DNA from: Mnemiopsis leidyi
Taxonomy: Eukaryota; Ctenophora; Tentaculata; Lobata; Bolinopsidae
Length of the DNA: 24,556 bases
NCBI GenBank assembly: GCA_000226015.1
Contig: JH152777.1
Coordinates: forward strand, 4,836-29,391
Direction: 5' to 3'
Shown here: in pieces, positions 10,222-20,700 of the stretch
How positions within the stretch are numbered: position 1 is the stretch's first letter
Layout of the letters: each line of letters starts with the position of its first letter
Position numbers and translations under genes: made by a program
Notes under the pieces: generated by a model
What the model was told of the DNA's origin: nothing
The model's database searches: none
Seen by the model: the letters and a program-made list of their open reading frames with translations, nothing else

Positions 10222-10248
10222 CGGCTGCTACTCCTCCAGTGGCGCGCG

Positions 10249-10271
10249 CAAAAGGGCTCCAGTTAGAGCAA
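10249..10271 (+). repeat. D-arm-like hairpin repeat, copy 2
   Basis: A diverged copy reading GGGCTCCAGTTAGAGCA. One stem pair is lost. Confidence 0.65.
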
Positions 10272-10302
10272 AAAAGAAAAAATTATAATAAAAAATGTTG
10301 AA

Positions 10303-10400
10303 GAGATTATATCCGTCTCGCCTTGTCGCGGTGATACCCGACTCACGCAGCTAAAGCTGAACGAGATCGTTTCGTTAGAACGGTAGACGGATATAACCTC
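10303..10400. repeat. Inverted-repeat unit with TTATATCCGTCT arms
   Basis: TTATATCCGTCT at 10307-10318 is complemented by AGACGGATATAA at 10385-10396. Between them are the GCGGTGATACCCGACTC motif and the small palindromes CAGCTAAAGCTG and AACGAGATCGTT. Partial copies of the motif series recur at 11981-12060 and 12282-12338. Confidence 0.7.
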
Positions 10401-10416
10401 GTCAAGCGACGCGCAG

Positions 10417-10440
10417 GCAAAGAGCCTTGGTTAGAGCAAG
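10417..10440 (+). repeat. D-arm-like hairpin repeat, copy 3
   Basis: A copy reading AGAGCCTTGGTTAGAGCAAG, adjacent to the GC-rich hairpin block. Confidence 0.65.
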
Positions 10441-10460
10441 CTTCACAGCAACTTGTTTTT

Positions 10461-10619
10461 CGTTGTGACCCGGAGTCCCGGACGCTGCCGCTACGCAGCA
10501 GCAGGGCCCTACAGGGCTTGGCTTGCTACACGTTGCATAGCCCTGCTGCCGCGAAGCGGCAGCCTCCGGCGCGCGCGAAGCGCGCGGCGGCGTGGCCGCG
10601 CGCAGCGCGGGTCACAACG
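10461..10619. repeat. GC-rich nested hairpin block
   Basis: The block is bounded by the perfect inverted pair CGTTGTGACCC (10461-10471) and GGGTCACAACG (10609-10619). Inside, GCAGCAGGGC (10498-10507) pairs with GCCCTGCTGC (10540-10549), overlapping an alternative hairpin. It also contains GCTGCCGC-GAA-GCGGCAGC (10545-10563), CGCGCGC-GAA-GCGCGCG (10570-10586) and CCGCGC-GCA-GCGCGG (10596-10610). The GC content contrasts sharply with the AT-rich surroundings. Confidence 0.9.
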
Positions 10620-10659
10620 TGAGACAAGGCTTGGCAAAGTCTAGCAAAAGGGTTGAATT

Positions 10660-10740
10660 GGTTGATAACCTACTGTAACGCTTGCTAAGCCAACATAGCT
10701 CTTATCTAGTTGTAGGTTGATAACCTACTGTCGCGGCCAT
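10660..10740. repeat. GGTTGATAACC repeats, two direct copies
   Basis: Copies at 10660-10676 and 10713-10740. The second contains the hairpin TAGGTT-GAT-AACCTA and is part of a 28-bp sequence perfectly reverse-complemented at 11066-11093 and repeated with two changes at 11405-11432. Confidence 0.8.
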
Positions 10741-10777
10741 TACGCGCTGATCTCGCACATTTCTGGCCTGGCGACAT

Positions 10778-10794
10778 GAATTTCGAAGAAATTC
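10778..10794. repeat. GAATTTC-GAA-GAAATTC triloop hairpin, copy 1
   Basis: Seven-base-pair perfect stem with a GAA loop, followed by TAGACGCGCAT. It recurs with the same downstream sequence at 11454-11470. Confidence 0.85.
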
Positions 10795-10817
10795 TAGACG
10801 CGCATGCCCGTTGAGAA

Positions 10818-10894
10818 TTGTCTGACTTGTCGACCCTCATTCGAAGCGAATAGACGGAGAATAAAATGACGGGAGGGTGCGCGCTGCTGTACAA
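10818..10894. repeat. Single-arm copy of the foldback repeat
   Basis: Closely matches the arms at 9998-10221, in the orientation of the left arm and without a facing partner. Confidence 0.85.
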
Positions 10895-10935
10895 TACAAG
10901 AAGGGATAAGTGAAAAATTAAATCCGAAGCTGCAG

Positions 10936-11393
10936 TTGCTGAGCCAACATAGCACTGTGGTTCACGCCGCGCACATAGGCGTGCAAGCTCTTGCGTCGCG
11001 CGTCCGTCCTAATTTCGCGCTAAGCTAGCAAAAGGATAAACGGGCGATGACACCGCGTGATGCAGATGGCCGCGACAGTAGGTTATCAACCTAAAAGCAA
11101 AAGGATATTCGTGTTTAACAACGGCTACAGGAATGATTCGTCGCGCCCTTGCTATTAATCAAGTTGCCCTATCCAAAGCCCTTTTGTGCGCGTACCGAAG
11201 CCACGCGTAGCAGCCAGGTGTACGCAGCAAAATTTATGACTTTGTCCGAACCTCATTCCTTCTATGGGAATATAATACCAAATTATGGCTTAGCACGCTT
11301 GCTAAGCCAGCATAGCCCTGTGGCTCGTGCTTTGCGCGCTTTATTGGGAGCATTTGCGTCGCCCTTCCGTCCTAATTTCGCGGTAAGCTTGCA
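10936..11393 (+). repeat. Two diverged ~95-bp copies, 365 bp apart
   Basis: 10936-11032 and 11301-11393 both run from a GCT(A/G)AGCC(A/G)CATAGC start through CGTCCTAATTTCGCG to an AAGCT(A/T)GCA end. A shorter related start lies at 10680-10700. These may be degenerate tandem repeats of a larger unit. Confidence 0.65.
11066..11093 (-). repeat. Perfect inverse copy of the 28-bp repeat at 10713
   Basis: The exact reverse complement of 10713-10740. The two could form a large stem enclosing about 325 bases. Confidence 0.9.
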
Positions 11394-11404
11394 CATAGAT
11401 ATTG

Positions 11405-11470
11405 TAGGTTGATAACCTATTGTCACGGCCATCACGCGCTGTGACGCATTTCTGAATTTCGAAGAAATTC
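11405..11470 (+). repeat. Third copy of the TAGGTTGATAACCTA / GAATTTC unit
   Basis: Direct repeat of 10713-10794 with small changes and a shorter middle. It keeps both triloop hairpins in the same order. Confidence 0.8.
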
Positions 11471-11742
11471 TAGACGCGCATCGCCCGTTGAACATGGATA
11501 TAATACGTGTTTAGGAAAAGGTGCGCGCTACCGTACAAGAGCCCTACGCGACCTGTGCATTCAGGCCATATTTGCGCGTTTCCATACAATTGACCACGCG
11601 CGTTCCGACTATGATTTGTCAACAAAATTCATAGTCTCGGCACTCAGTGCTCAGCACGCACCGCGCGTTAATTTAATTTATCTTCAATGAGCACAGAGCA
11701 TTGAAAATCAAACTTTGCTAATTCAAATTCCAAATTCAGATC

Positions 11743-11752
11743 NNNNNNNNNN
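11743..11752. other. Assembly gap (10 N)
   Basis: Ten undetermined bases inside the repeat cluster. The true gap size is unknown. Confidence 1.
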
Positions 11753-12460
11753 AGTTTGTGTGTGACAGGTCAAGTGGGTGGATAATCAGTAACTAATAAA
11801 GTCAGTGAAATTACATTCGTTCCACGTATGATCATCATGCTGGTTTTGGGCATTGAATATGGATATTCTTAGTTTATATTTTATAGCACTAAGTGAGTTC
11901 AGTTTACCACGGAGGTTTGTATGCCCAATAAACTTGTTCCAGAGATATAGATGTGATGTCTTTTCCTTTTCTGATTTGTCGAGGTGTTACCCGACTCGCG
12001 CGCGGCTCACAGCTTCCTGCTCTCCTGGTGCTTTGTTAGAACGTATGACGGATATTTCAGTAAATTCTTTGTATTGGCTGCAAGTGCAACCAGTAAAAAA
12101 GTTTCCCTCAATGTCCGCATAATTTGCCTTGATGGAACTCGTAATTAGTCGCAGTGATCTGATCGGAATGGACTGTTGAAAGAACACAGCGCCCGCTAAC
12201 CAACCATTTTCTCAAAATTATTCACATTTTAATTATCACTGTACCATGCTACCCTCCGATCGGACTGAGTGCAGAGTTGTTGCGGTGATACCCGATGGTA
12301 GACGGATATAATCTGGTCGGATAATACCCGACTCAGCACGGTGCCGGTCCATGAATTTGCTGAACTGACTATCAGTGGAAATCGTGTCCGTTTAAATATC
12401 TGCTCCGTACACATCATGTAGCTTGGTTGATCTTTCGGCCCCCTCCCCACACGACGTGAA

Positions 12461-12484
12461 CAAAAGGGCTCTGGTTAGAGCAAG
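12461..12484 (+). repeat. D-arm-like hairpin repeat, copy 4
   Basis: CAAAAGGGCTCTGGTTAGAG followed by CAAG. Almost identical to copy 1, which is 2.6 kb away. Confidence 0.75.
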
Positions 12485-12703
12485 GATATTATCTTGTCAA
12501 TTGGCAAGCGCCACCAGAGTTGCCTGGGTACCTCAGTAGTTATTGTATACAACAACAATTGGAGTGAAACGGAGAGAGGGCTACACAGTGCCCGGTAACA
12601 CCAGAGGTGACCCGTTTAGGCTTATTTAATTTAACTGTGTTATAGCCTTAGCCTCACGTAGCTGCCGCTCTCAAAACGTGCGTAAGCACGTGGTTAGGTG
12701 AAA

Positions 12704-14712
12704 CCTCATTCTCAGTTCTCAGATACTAGCTGACCGAGCAAAAGATGTCATCTCAACTTGGTCATCCCAGGGAAAAGTAATTTGGTCCTCCAATTTTAGG
12801 TTGATTTTTAAAATGTATTAATCTTTTTTTAATGGCATAACGAAATCAGCCTTGCATTCTTAACACCAAATTAGATCTGGACGACCTATATCACTGGACA
12901 GCCAAAATTCTTGGTCGGCTATTGTTCTTGAAATTGTATGTTATTCTATGCTTACAGGTCTCAGGGACTCATTACCATTGGTCTCGATGTATCAATGTCA
13001 CCAACTGAAGGTGCTTATAGATTTAAAACTATTATGATACTACATTTACTCAATGAACAAATGATATAAAGAGGGACTGCATGGTAGGATAGCTATAGAT
13101 ATGAGATAACTATAGTACAGTTAGCCTTGCAAAATTTATACAGATCCTTGATTATGAGTTTCAGTGCCTCTGTTAAGAGCTTTCAAAGGGCAAAAGTTCA
13201 TTAAGGGTTTTCCTCATATGGTCGTCCATTCTCAATGATATTTAACAAGGGTTAAATCTCCAGGCTTCTAAACTTTGAATGTCATAGATTTTCGTGTTGC
13301 TGTGTAAAATGGGAAGAAACATAAATTTATTGTTTGATTGAAAACTTCACAACTTAGCCAGTCCCAGCTCAGACACCTGAATATACGTCCTCGATACATT
13401 AGTAGTGCATTGGAACCTGAAAAGTAAGCAACCCAAGGTTATCTTGGCACGTTTACCGATTTTGCGAGTGAGGCTTTCCCCGAGCATATTCAAACCTGCA
13501 ACCGCTGGATTGCGAGGCAGGGCAAAATGCCACTCAACCAATGCCACTCAACCAAGTAGCTGCTGATTGAAAATTTATTGTTTTATTAAGTATTTACCTC
13601 TTGTAATGGAGATTTGAATTTGAATTTGATTATAATTTACACAGCAATATAAGAATAATCATAAAAATAAAATATGAAGCCTCAAAAATTAAGGTTAGGG
13701 CATAGACAAATCAGTCAGGTGTATGTGATTTTTTCCACCCAGCCGGCTGCGAAGCGGCCTTAACAAGGCATAAGGTGGTTAGGAATCGGGAGATATGGTA
13801 GTATAGTGGGGTTAGCAGGATGGTGGTCCGTCGTCGTGGTCGTCGTGGTCGTCGTGTCTCGCTCCTTTATCAAAACAGCGATTGCGCAGGGTTAGAGATT
13901 GTTTTTAATTCAATGCGCCGCGCTTCACTGTAGACTGATTAAATTTAATGAATGAGATCGTGAGTGTGGGATTTGATTAATGATTGGTTTTGCAAATTGG
14001 GACATGGCAATCAAAGTGTTTGTCTGTATGGTGTAACTGACAACAAAATTAAAAACATAGTCGGCTAAAACATTTTCTCAAACACAAAAAGTCACTGAAA
14101 ATCACGATAATTGATCGATTTGGGCGGTGCAAAATTAAAATGTGCATTGTGACATTAGCGATAAAGTTGTTTGTTTACTTCAATCTTCTTACTTCTTCGT
14201 AAATGATGAAATCCGACTTTTAAAACTTAGGAACAGGAGTGATTTTTACCAATTTTCCCATTGTAGTAGATAACGCTTCATGAAGTTATCAATTGTAACC
14301 AAAATCCAAATGCAACAGGATATTAAAGCTTTAAGATAATGAATGAATGTCAGATGGCAAAATTTCACTCGCATACCTACAACATATTGCAACACAGATC
14401 AAATCGTCGACAAAACGAAGCAATAGCAAATGGAACTAACAACCTAGCGCAAGAGTTTTAGCACGCACAATTTTCATTTTATAATGCACGTGCCATGTCA
14501 ATTTTATAAACATGGTGCGTGTTATCAATGCATGGCTCATGCCTAAAATCTCTGCAAGTGAGTGGCGAGTATGTAAAGTGTAGTATTATTCTGCATCAAT
14601 CTCAAATAAGATTTTAACAGCTACGGCTGGGTGGAAATATATCGCCCGTCTGTCGGGAATAATGGGCGAAATTCTTGTTTACAGAGTAACAAAGTATTAA
14701 TTTCTTAGGAAA
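12704..14712. other. intergenic stretch before DNAJC10
   Basis: No gene is supported. It contains a 15-bp direct repeat (AATGCCACTCAACCA, twice near 13526-13555), a GAA-loop hairpin at 13745-13759 resembling those of the repeat cluster, and three 9-bp GTCGTCGTG units at 13830-13856. Just before the DNAJC10 start there are acceptor-like sites (TTTACAG at about 14684 and TTCTTAG ending 14708), so a 5' UTR intron is possible. No recognisable ER-stress element was found. Confidence 0.5.
13830..13856 (+). repeat. (GTCGTCGTG)3 tandem repeat
   Basis: Three perfect 9-bp units in the intergenic region. Confidence 0.9.
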
Positions 14713-17700
14713 ATGATAAGTCTGTTTGTTCTTGGAATCCTAATTTCCACCATTCAACTATCTATTGCTGATTACTATGCAACATTGGGTGTAAAACGAG
14801 ATGCCACAACTAAAGAGATTCGTTCAGCATTTAAGAAGCTTGCTCTTTCCAGTCATCCTGATAAAAACAAGGTTAGTCGGTTTGTTCCTTTGATATGATT
14901 CTATTTTATGAAATTGGTCAGGGGAAGGACTTTCAATATGGGTGGTTATATATCTCACAAAATACTACTTCATTAGACTAAAAATGCAAATTGGAGTGAT
15001 TAATTATAGACACTTTCTTAAACTTCATTTGTTAACAAATTGGTCTCAGCACTATTCATAAAAAAGGCTGCACCCAATATTTTGAATTTTTCAAGCAAGG
15101 GGTTGAGAAAAAGGTCTCCTCCTGATTACAGGAATAACTTTTGAAATTGGATATTCTTTAACGGGTGATCTTGGAGTAGGAAATATGCCAATTACCGTGC
15201 CATTTTAGCCAAATACATATGCAAGTCTCCATACTCCAATTAACAAGTCATCTGTTTACAGAATGACCCTGATGCTGAAGCCAAGTTTATGGCCATCAAT
15301 GAAGCATATGAAGTTTTAAAAGGTATGGTTTAAGATGTTGTTTTAAGAAAGTACTTTGAACTTTGAACCTGTATGATTTAAGATTCATGAATGCAAGAAT
15401 ACATAGAACACCATCAAAGGTATTGCACATTTCAGTGGTTTTCTGTACAGTAAGTCATAATGGTAAAATTTGATGTCAGATTAATGAGACTTAACCAACA
15501 CAGATGAGGGAACTAGAAGAAAGTACGATTTGTACGGAGAAGAGGGATTGAAGGAAGAGAAAGAGAGACAACAACAAAGAGAGAGACACAGTTACCAGTA
15601 TTACCAGGAGTTTGGTAGGGGATTTTATGATTACAAGTCACGTGTCCTTTAAATTTCTTAAGTTGATAGATATTTTACTTTAGATGCTCTAGTTTATTAA
15701 TAAGATGTACAGTTAACAAGTTTACAAAGTGATGTAAAAGTTTCGAGGATGACTTAAGTTACCTGATTAATTATATTAGGTACTGGGATAATTTAAATTT
15801 ATCCTCTTATTTTTGTTCATCAAATATTTTTATCTAAATCTAAGACTTTATGTCTAATCCTAATCATATTTCTATAGTTCACAGATGTTTAAAAAAACAA
15901 TAGAACTTAGATTTCTCACCTCATTTTCTGGACCTCAACAACTACTCCTTTATTACTCGTTAATTAAACACCGTCAAATTCTCAAGCATTTTACTAAGTT
16001 ACTATAAGTAGTTATGTAGGAATTGATCAAAGAAAAAGATAGATACGACTGATAAATTGAAAAAAACAATTGTAATAAACAACATTTAACTTCTTCTAAC
16101 TTGCATGACAAACTACAGCTAAACTTCCAGATATATACGGAGACGATGTAGAGATAGTCACGCTAAGTTCGGGAGACTTTGCCACTTCAGTAGACAACCG
16201 AGGAGACAATGTCTGGTTCATCAACTTCTACTCCCCTCGCTGTTCCCATTGTCATGAACTAGCCCCAGCTGTAAGTATTGTGTTGTGTTAGGTAGTCTCT
16301 GTAGGCTTGTCCGGGGCAGCATAACTCACGTTATTCTATGTTAACTTACTCTGATGGTAGTGTCGGTGCAGTGTGATGAGATTAGCTGGCGTCGACTTTT
16401 GTCGGCGGCAGACAAGCCTGGTGTTCTGAAGTGAGCATGTTGCTAGAGACTGAGAGAGAGAGGGGTTCACAATAAGTAACTAAATGAAAATATATGTGTT
16501 TATATGTGAGCTGTCTATCAAGTACGTGCTAGACGGGTAGATGTGGAATAATACAACTTTTTGGGGCTTGACAGATGGGCTTGTATCTTATCTAACCATT
16601 TAGCATCCTACAACATTGTAGTTGATTTTGTATACAAGTTACTTCTAAAATAACACATGATTTATTCTTTTTATTTTTTGTCTTTAATGTAGCATTTCAA
16701 AATTAGTGGTACCTAAGTAACATATTCTATTGAACATATTTTGCAACAATGTTAACACTAATGAACAGGTTTCATCAGTAATTTGTACTGTAGACGGTCT
16801 TGTATTTTAATCGTTAAACTAATAACTCATCAACACAGCATATTTTCTGCAGAACATTCCATTAGTCGTAGAGTCAACCATCCCGACTCTAGAAGAATGG
16901 TCATTACCACTTTACCATACCTATCTCTATCTGAAGACTGAACTATTGCTATTAGTAAACTACTATAACTAATCCCACTTACTGTACTACATTCGTCTGA
17001 CGAACCCACCTGTTTTCTACCTCTTTTGTTTTTGGCCATGAAAAGACAGCTCTAGAATTCTAGCTGTTCTGCTATTATTATCTTATTTCCGTTCGAACAA
17101 TATGCTGTGCTTCCGCCGTTTACCATATCTACTACAGTAAAAAGAAAAATAATATCGCTGGTGATAAGGTTAATTTTTATCCTTGCCGCATTTTCTCCTA
17201 AATAGTTTAAGTGCTGACGAATGAGGACATGAAGCATAGTTGCTTCAGAAGACAACCTTGCTATCTATATTGTACTTTACTTTTAGGATCGTGGACCTTA
17301 TGTGGTTTGTTATGTACATGCTGGATTGAACAAACATGACGAGTTTCATGTCATCTTTCTATCTAATTAAGTAATGAACATGAACAGTAAATGATATCGA
17401 TCATGTTCGTTACCAAATATTATTTTCTAAATCAAATAACTTCATAAGTAATTGCTTGGTCTAAAAGCTCCAGGATATTATATTATTCGACCTATTATCC
17501 GACAGTGGCTATTTCTGATATAAAATGTTAAGCATTGTTTTTAGATACGTCGTCTATATGATTGAAACAGTACATCAGTTCACTAAAAGAAATTTTCAAT
17601 TTGATTCTGTTTTTTTAGTTTTTGGTTTTACAAATTTTTCGGTGTTTTCGGATTATGTTGGAGTTTTTATTTTCGTCGGTGTTTTTTGTTTTTTGTTTTT

Positions 17701-20700
17701 TGATTCTTTTTATTTGTTAATTCAAAATTTAAAAAATGTTGATCTTAAGTGAACTAAGAACATAAAAACATGTTCAACTTAATCTTGGACTTGCGTGCTT
17801 TGCCGGTTATAAACAATCTGCTATTTTTAAACGAAGAGGTCATATATTTGTAAACATCTCATTACTTCAGTTCTAATCCGTCAATAATCTGATCTTATCT
17901 AGATATTGACTGTGTAAACTACTTGATGCTGCACGTCCATTTTAGATATATGATTTATTGCCACTTTAAGCACGTTATTGCGGCTGATAACATCGTATAT
18001 GAGATACTAAAACCGGCAAGATCCAATATCCTGATGTTGTTTAATGAGGGTTCGTCTATTTCTGGAAATTATCGTTCATTATCTCCTGTGACGCTCTTGA
18101 TAAAATCGTCTTCTTAACTCTTACAGACTTTAGAAAATAATAGTCTGTTTTAGATAAAAGCTTCAGGAATCGAAATTATTTTTCTAGATCAATCATGCGT
18201 GACATGACTTCGTTTCAAATTTGCACCGCAATTTCCTGGTGATGAGAGACACTGTTTACCAGCTGATACGTTGTAATGAAGTCATACAACCACCCTGAAG
18301 ATGAAATACTCTGGATTAGTCGCCATATTATCCAAACCAGTGCCTGTTTCGTGTGGCTCATCTCATTTGGGAATTGGGACTCATGTGTGGCAGTAATTTT
18401 CTTGTTGCTAAATCCTATATGTCGGTATATTTTGTATGTCAGTATATTTTGTTGGTTCAGAAATAGATCTCTTTACACTTCACAGATAAGTCAATGTTTT
18501 GTTGCTTATCGAACCCAGAGACTCATAATGACAAAAAAAGCGTAAGCCTAATTTTTTCCAGATTTTCTAGGTTTCTCATTTTACCGTCCGCGTCCTTGAG
18601 CAACTTAACCTTACTACGTTCACGATTCACACCGAATACTATGGAAACAGTTTTCCTAGCCACAGTTCAATGTAGAATGACCGTTTGGGGGAATCAGGTG
18701 ATAAACATTGGAATTAGGTTATTCATCACGATGTCCCTTATTAGCACAAATATTTATCCGTATATCAGATTGTGTGTCTGTGTGGTTTAAATTTCAGTTT
18801 TTCTCGCAGCTTCGAGCTTATCAGTTACCACCACTATAATTGTTTAATCTATACTTTTCATAGGATTCTGTGTCTCGTTCTATAACTGGGTGGCGATGTC
18901 GTCTTTATTATTTTCGTCACTGTGCCTTTTAGTAACTTTTCCTGAATTTAAGGAAGGTAAAGCTCCTTAACACGTGCTCCTTGATACTTGCTCCTTAACA
19001 CGTGCTCCTTGATACTTGCTCCTTAACACGTGCTCCTCCTTGATACTTGCTCCTTAACACGTGCTCCTTGATACTTGCTCCTTAACACGTGCTACTCCAA
19101 ATTAGATACCTATTCGTGAGTATGTTCCAACAATGTGTGCTTTCTATCGGAAAATAGACATATGTTTATGTTGTAAATATATGTTTTTAATATATTGATA
19201 CAAATATATATGTTTTGCCTTGAGGTGACAGAGCAATTAGTCGAATTCCGAGCCAAGTTATCAGCAAGTTAATTACTGGTAAACTCACCTCTAACTACTT
19301 AAACATGGTAGTTAGCTAGGAGCTACTGATACACTGGTAGTTAGCTAGGAGCTACTGATACGTCTGTTACATTTACATCGAAACCAGTGGTTCCTGAGCA
19401 ATGTCTCGGAAGACCGCAATGTAGCAGATTATAACGTTAACATAACGTTACATAATTGGCATATAATTTGTAATTATGCAATCACATTCCTTGTGTTATA
19501 GTAGTTGTGGTAAGTCACAGTTATCCCAACAATAGCGTGACAATCCGGTATTTATTATAGCTTGGTATTTGGAGTGTCTTATAGAGCTCTCTTAACTCTC
19601 ATAAGTATTAAAGTGTTTACCGCAACATTCAGACTTATTTTTGTAAGAGGCTTCTCATTAAAATCTCAAAAGGCACTAATGCGCTATAGCATGGTTGAAA
19701 TGAGCTAAAGATAAGGCTCGCAACGATAATTTACTCTTTTGGCGGTTCCTATTTTCTTTAATTATGTCAACAACGTATCGACTAAGTTATTTTATGTTAA
19801 CCGACAATTTTCTAATTATGTTGCAAAATGATTGCATTATCTTACGTTGTTGCTACCTAATAACTTAGTGCAGAAATAGTAGCCCATTTGTTGGTTTTTT
19901 ATCCGATAAAATTGCAATTTATTTATTCTTACATTCTTTTATATTCCATCTATTCATGCTAAGCGTTCATGGACAAACTACATATGAATAAACTGTAAGA
20001 GCGAGTAGTGTCGTCATCTTGTCGTCACCTTGTCGTCATGACAACAAACTCAACAACCCTCCAACTTCTTCCCATCCCCGAGATAGACAAATTCCTGGGA
20101 TGTTTGTCATTCTTCTGCATGCTTATCGGAACTCCCCTCAACCTCCTCTCCTTCATGCTGTTCAGGAACCAGAAAAGAACCCCCAACTACCTTGTACACA
20201 TGGTTATAGCGCTCTGTGACTCCTGGATCTCATTTAACGGCTACCCTTACGCGCTCTCTATGTTGAGCGGTTCCCGCCAACAACTCTTGTTCGGGAACAA
20301 GGTGTTCAGGACGTTGTGGGCCATGTCTTGGGACCCCTTTGTCTTTTTCTCCATTTTCCTTGTCTTGGTGCTCGGCATGTTGAGGACTTTAAAGCTAGCG
20401 TTCAGACTGATAGTGATACAGGAAAAGTACGTCATATTCGCGCTGGTAATGTACGCCACATTCCTTCTTACCAGGGTAACCGTAGCGGTAATCTTCCTAG
20501 GAGAGTTTGTTATTCCCCCGCTCAACACTTACCCTTTCTTCTCGCCTAAAGATGGTTACCCCAACATTGAACTGTACCTGTCTATCACATGTTTAACTTT
20601 CCCGCCAATTCCCATCGTTCTCTCCGCGCTTGTCTCTGCGTTCGTGTTACGTTCGCGTCGTAACCAGCAGTCAAGAAACAAGAAGCTACGACATCAAGCC

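Larger units (their letters stand above)
9805..12703. repeat. Mosaic of hairpin-forming repeats, possible composite element
   Basis: About 2.9 kb without a gene, richer in GC than its flanks and built from several short repeat families in direct and inverted copies: the foldback at 9998-10221, the GCTCTGGTTAGAGC family, the GGTGATACCCGACTC family, the TAGGTTGATAACCTA family, and two diverged copies of a unit of about 95 bp at 10936-11032 and 11301-11393. A 12-bp match TTTCACCTAACC at 9805-9816 has its complement at 12692-12703 and could be terminal inverted repeats, although a 12-bp match can occur by chance here. No transposase frame is visible, which would fit a non-autonomous element or a cluster of such elements. 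Overlapping small open frames in this stretch are by-products of the palindromes. Confidence 0.6.
16271..19999. other. 5' part of the large DNAJC10 intron 4
   Basis: AT-rich intron with no exon I can defend. Two short minus-strand frames (17052-17255 and 16830-17039, both ATG-started and 12 bases apart) are noted but unsupported. A strongly T/G-rich, C-poor stretch lies at about 17583-17720. The minisatellite at 18962-19094 and a 26-bp duplication at 19307-19361 are listed separately. Confidence 0.6.

Noticed and set aside
10453..10644. Arginine-rich open frame in the GC-rich block
   Set aside because: It is created by palindromic GC-rich repeats with few stops and has no domain-like sequence.
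18962..19094. CRISPR-like array
   Set aside because: The units are directly tandem with no unique spacers, and the genome is eukaryotic.
20008..20037. GPCR start at 20008
   Set aside because: The codon there is GTG. The first ATG in frame is 20038, and the upstream bases are an 11-bp repeat.
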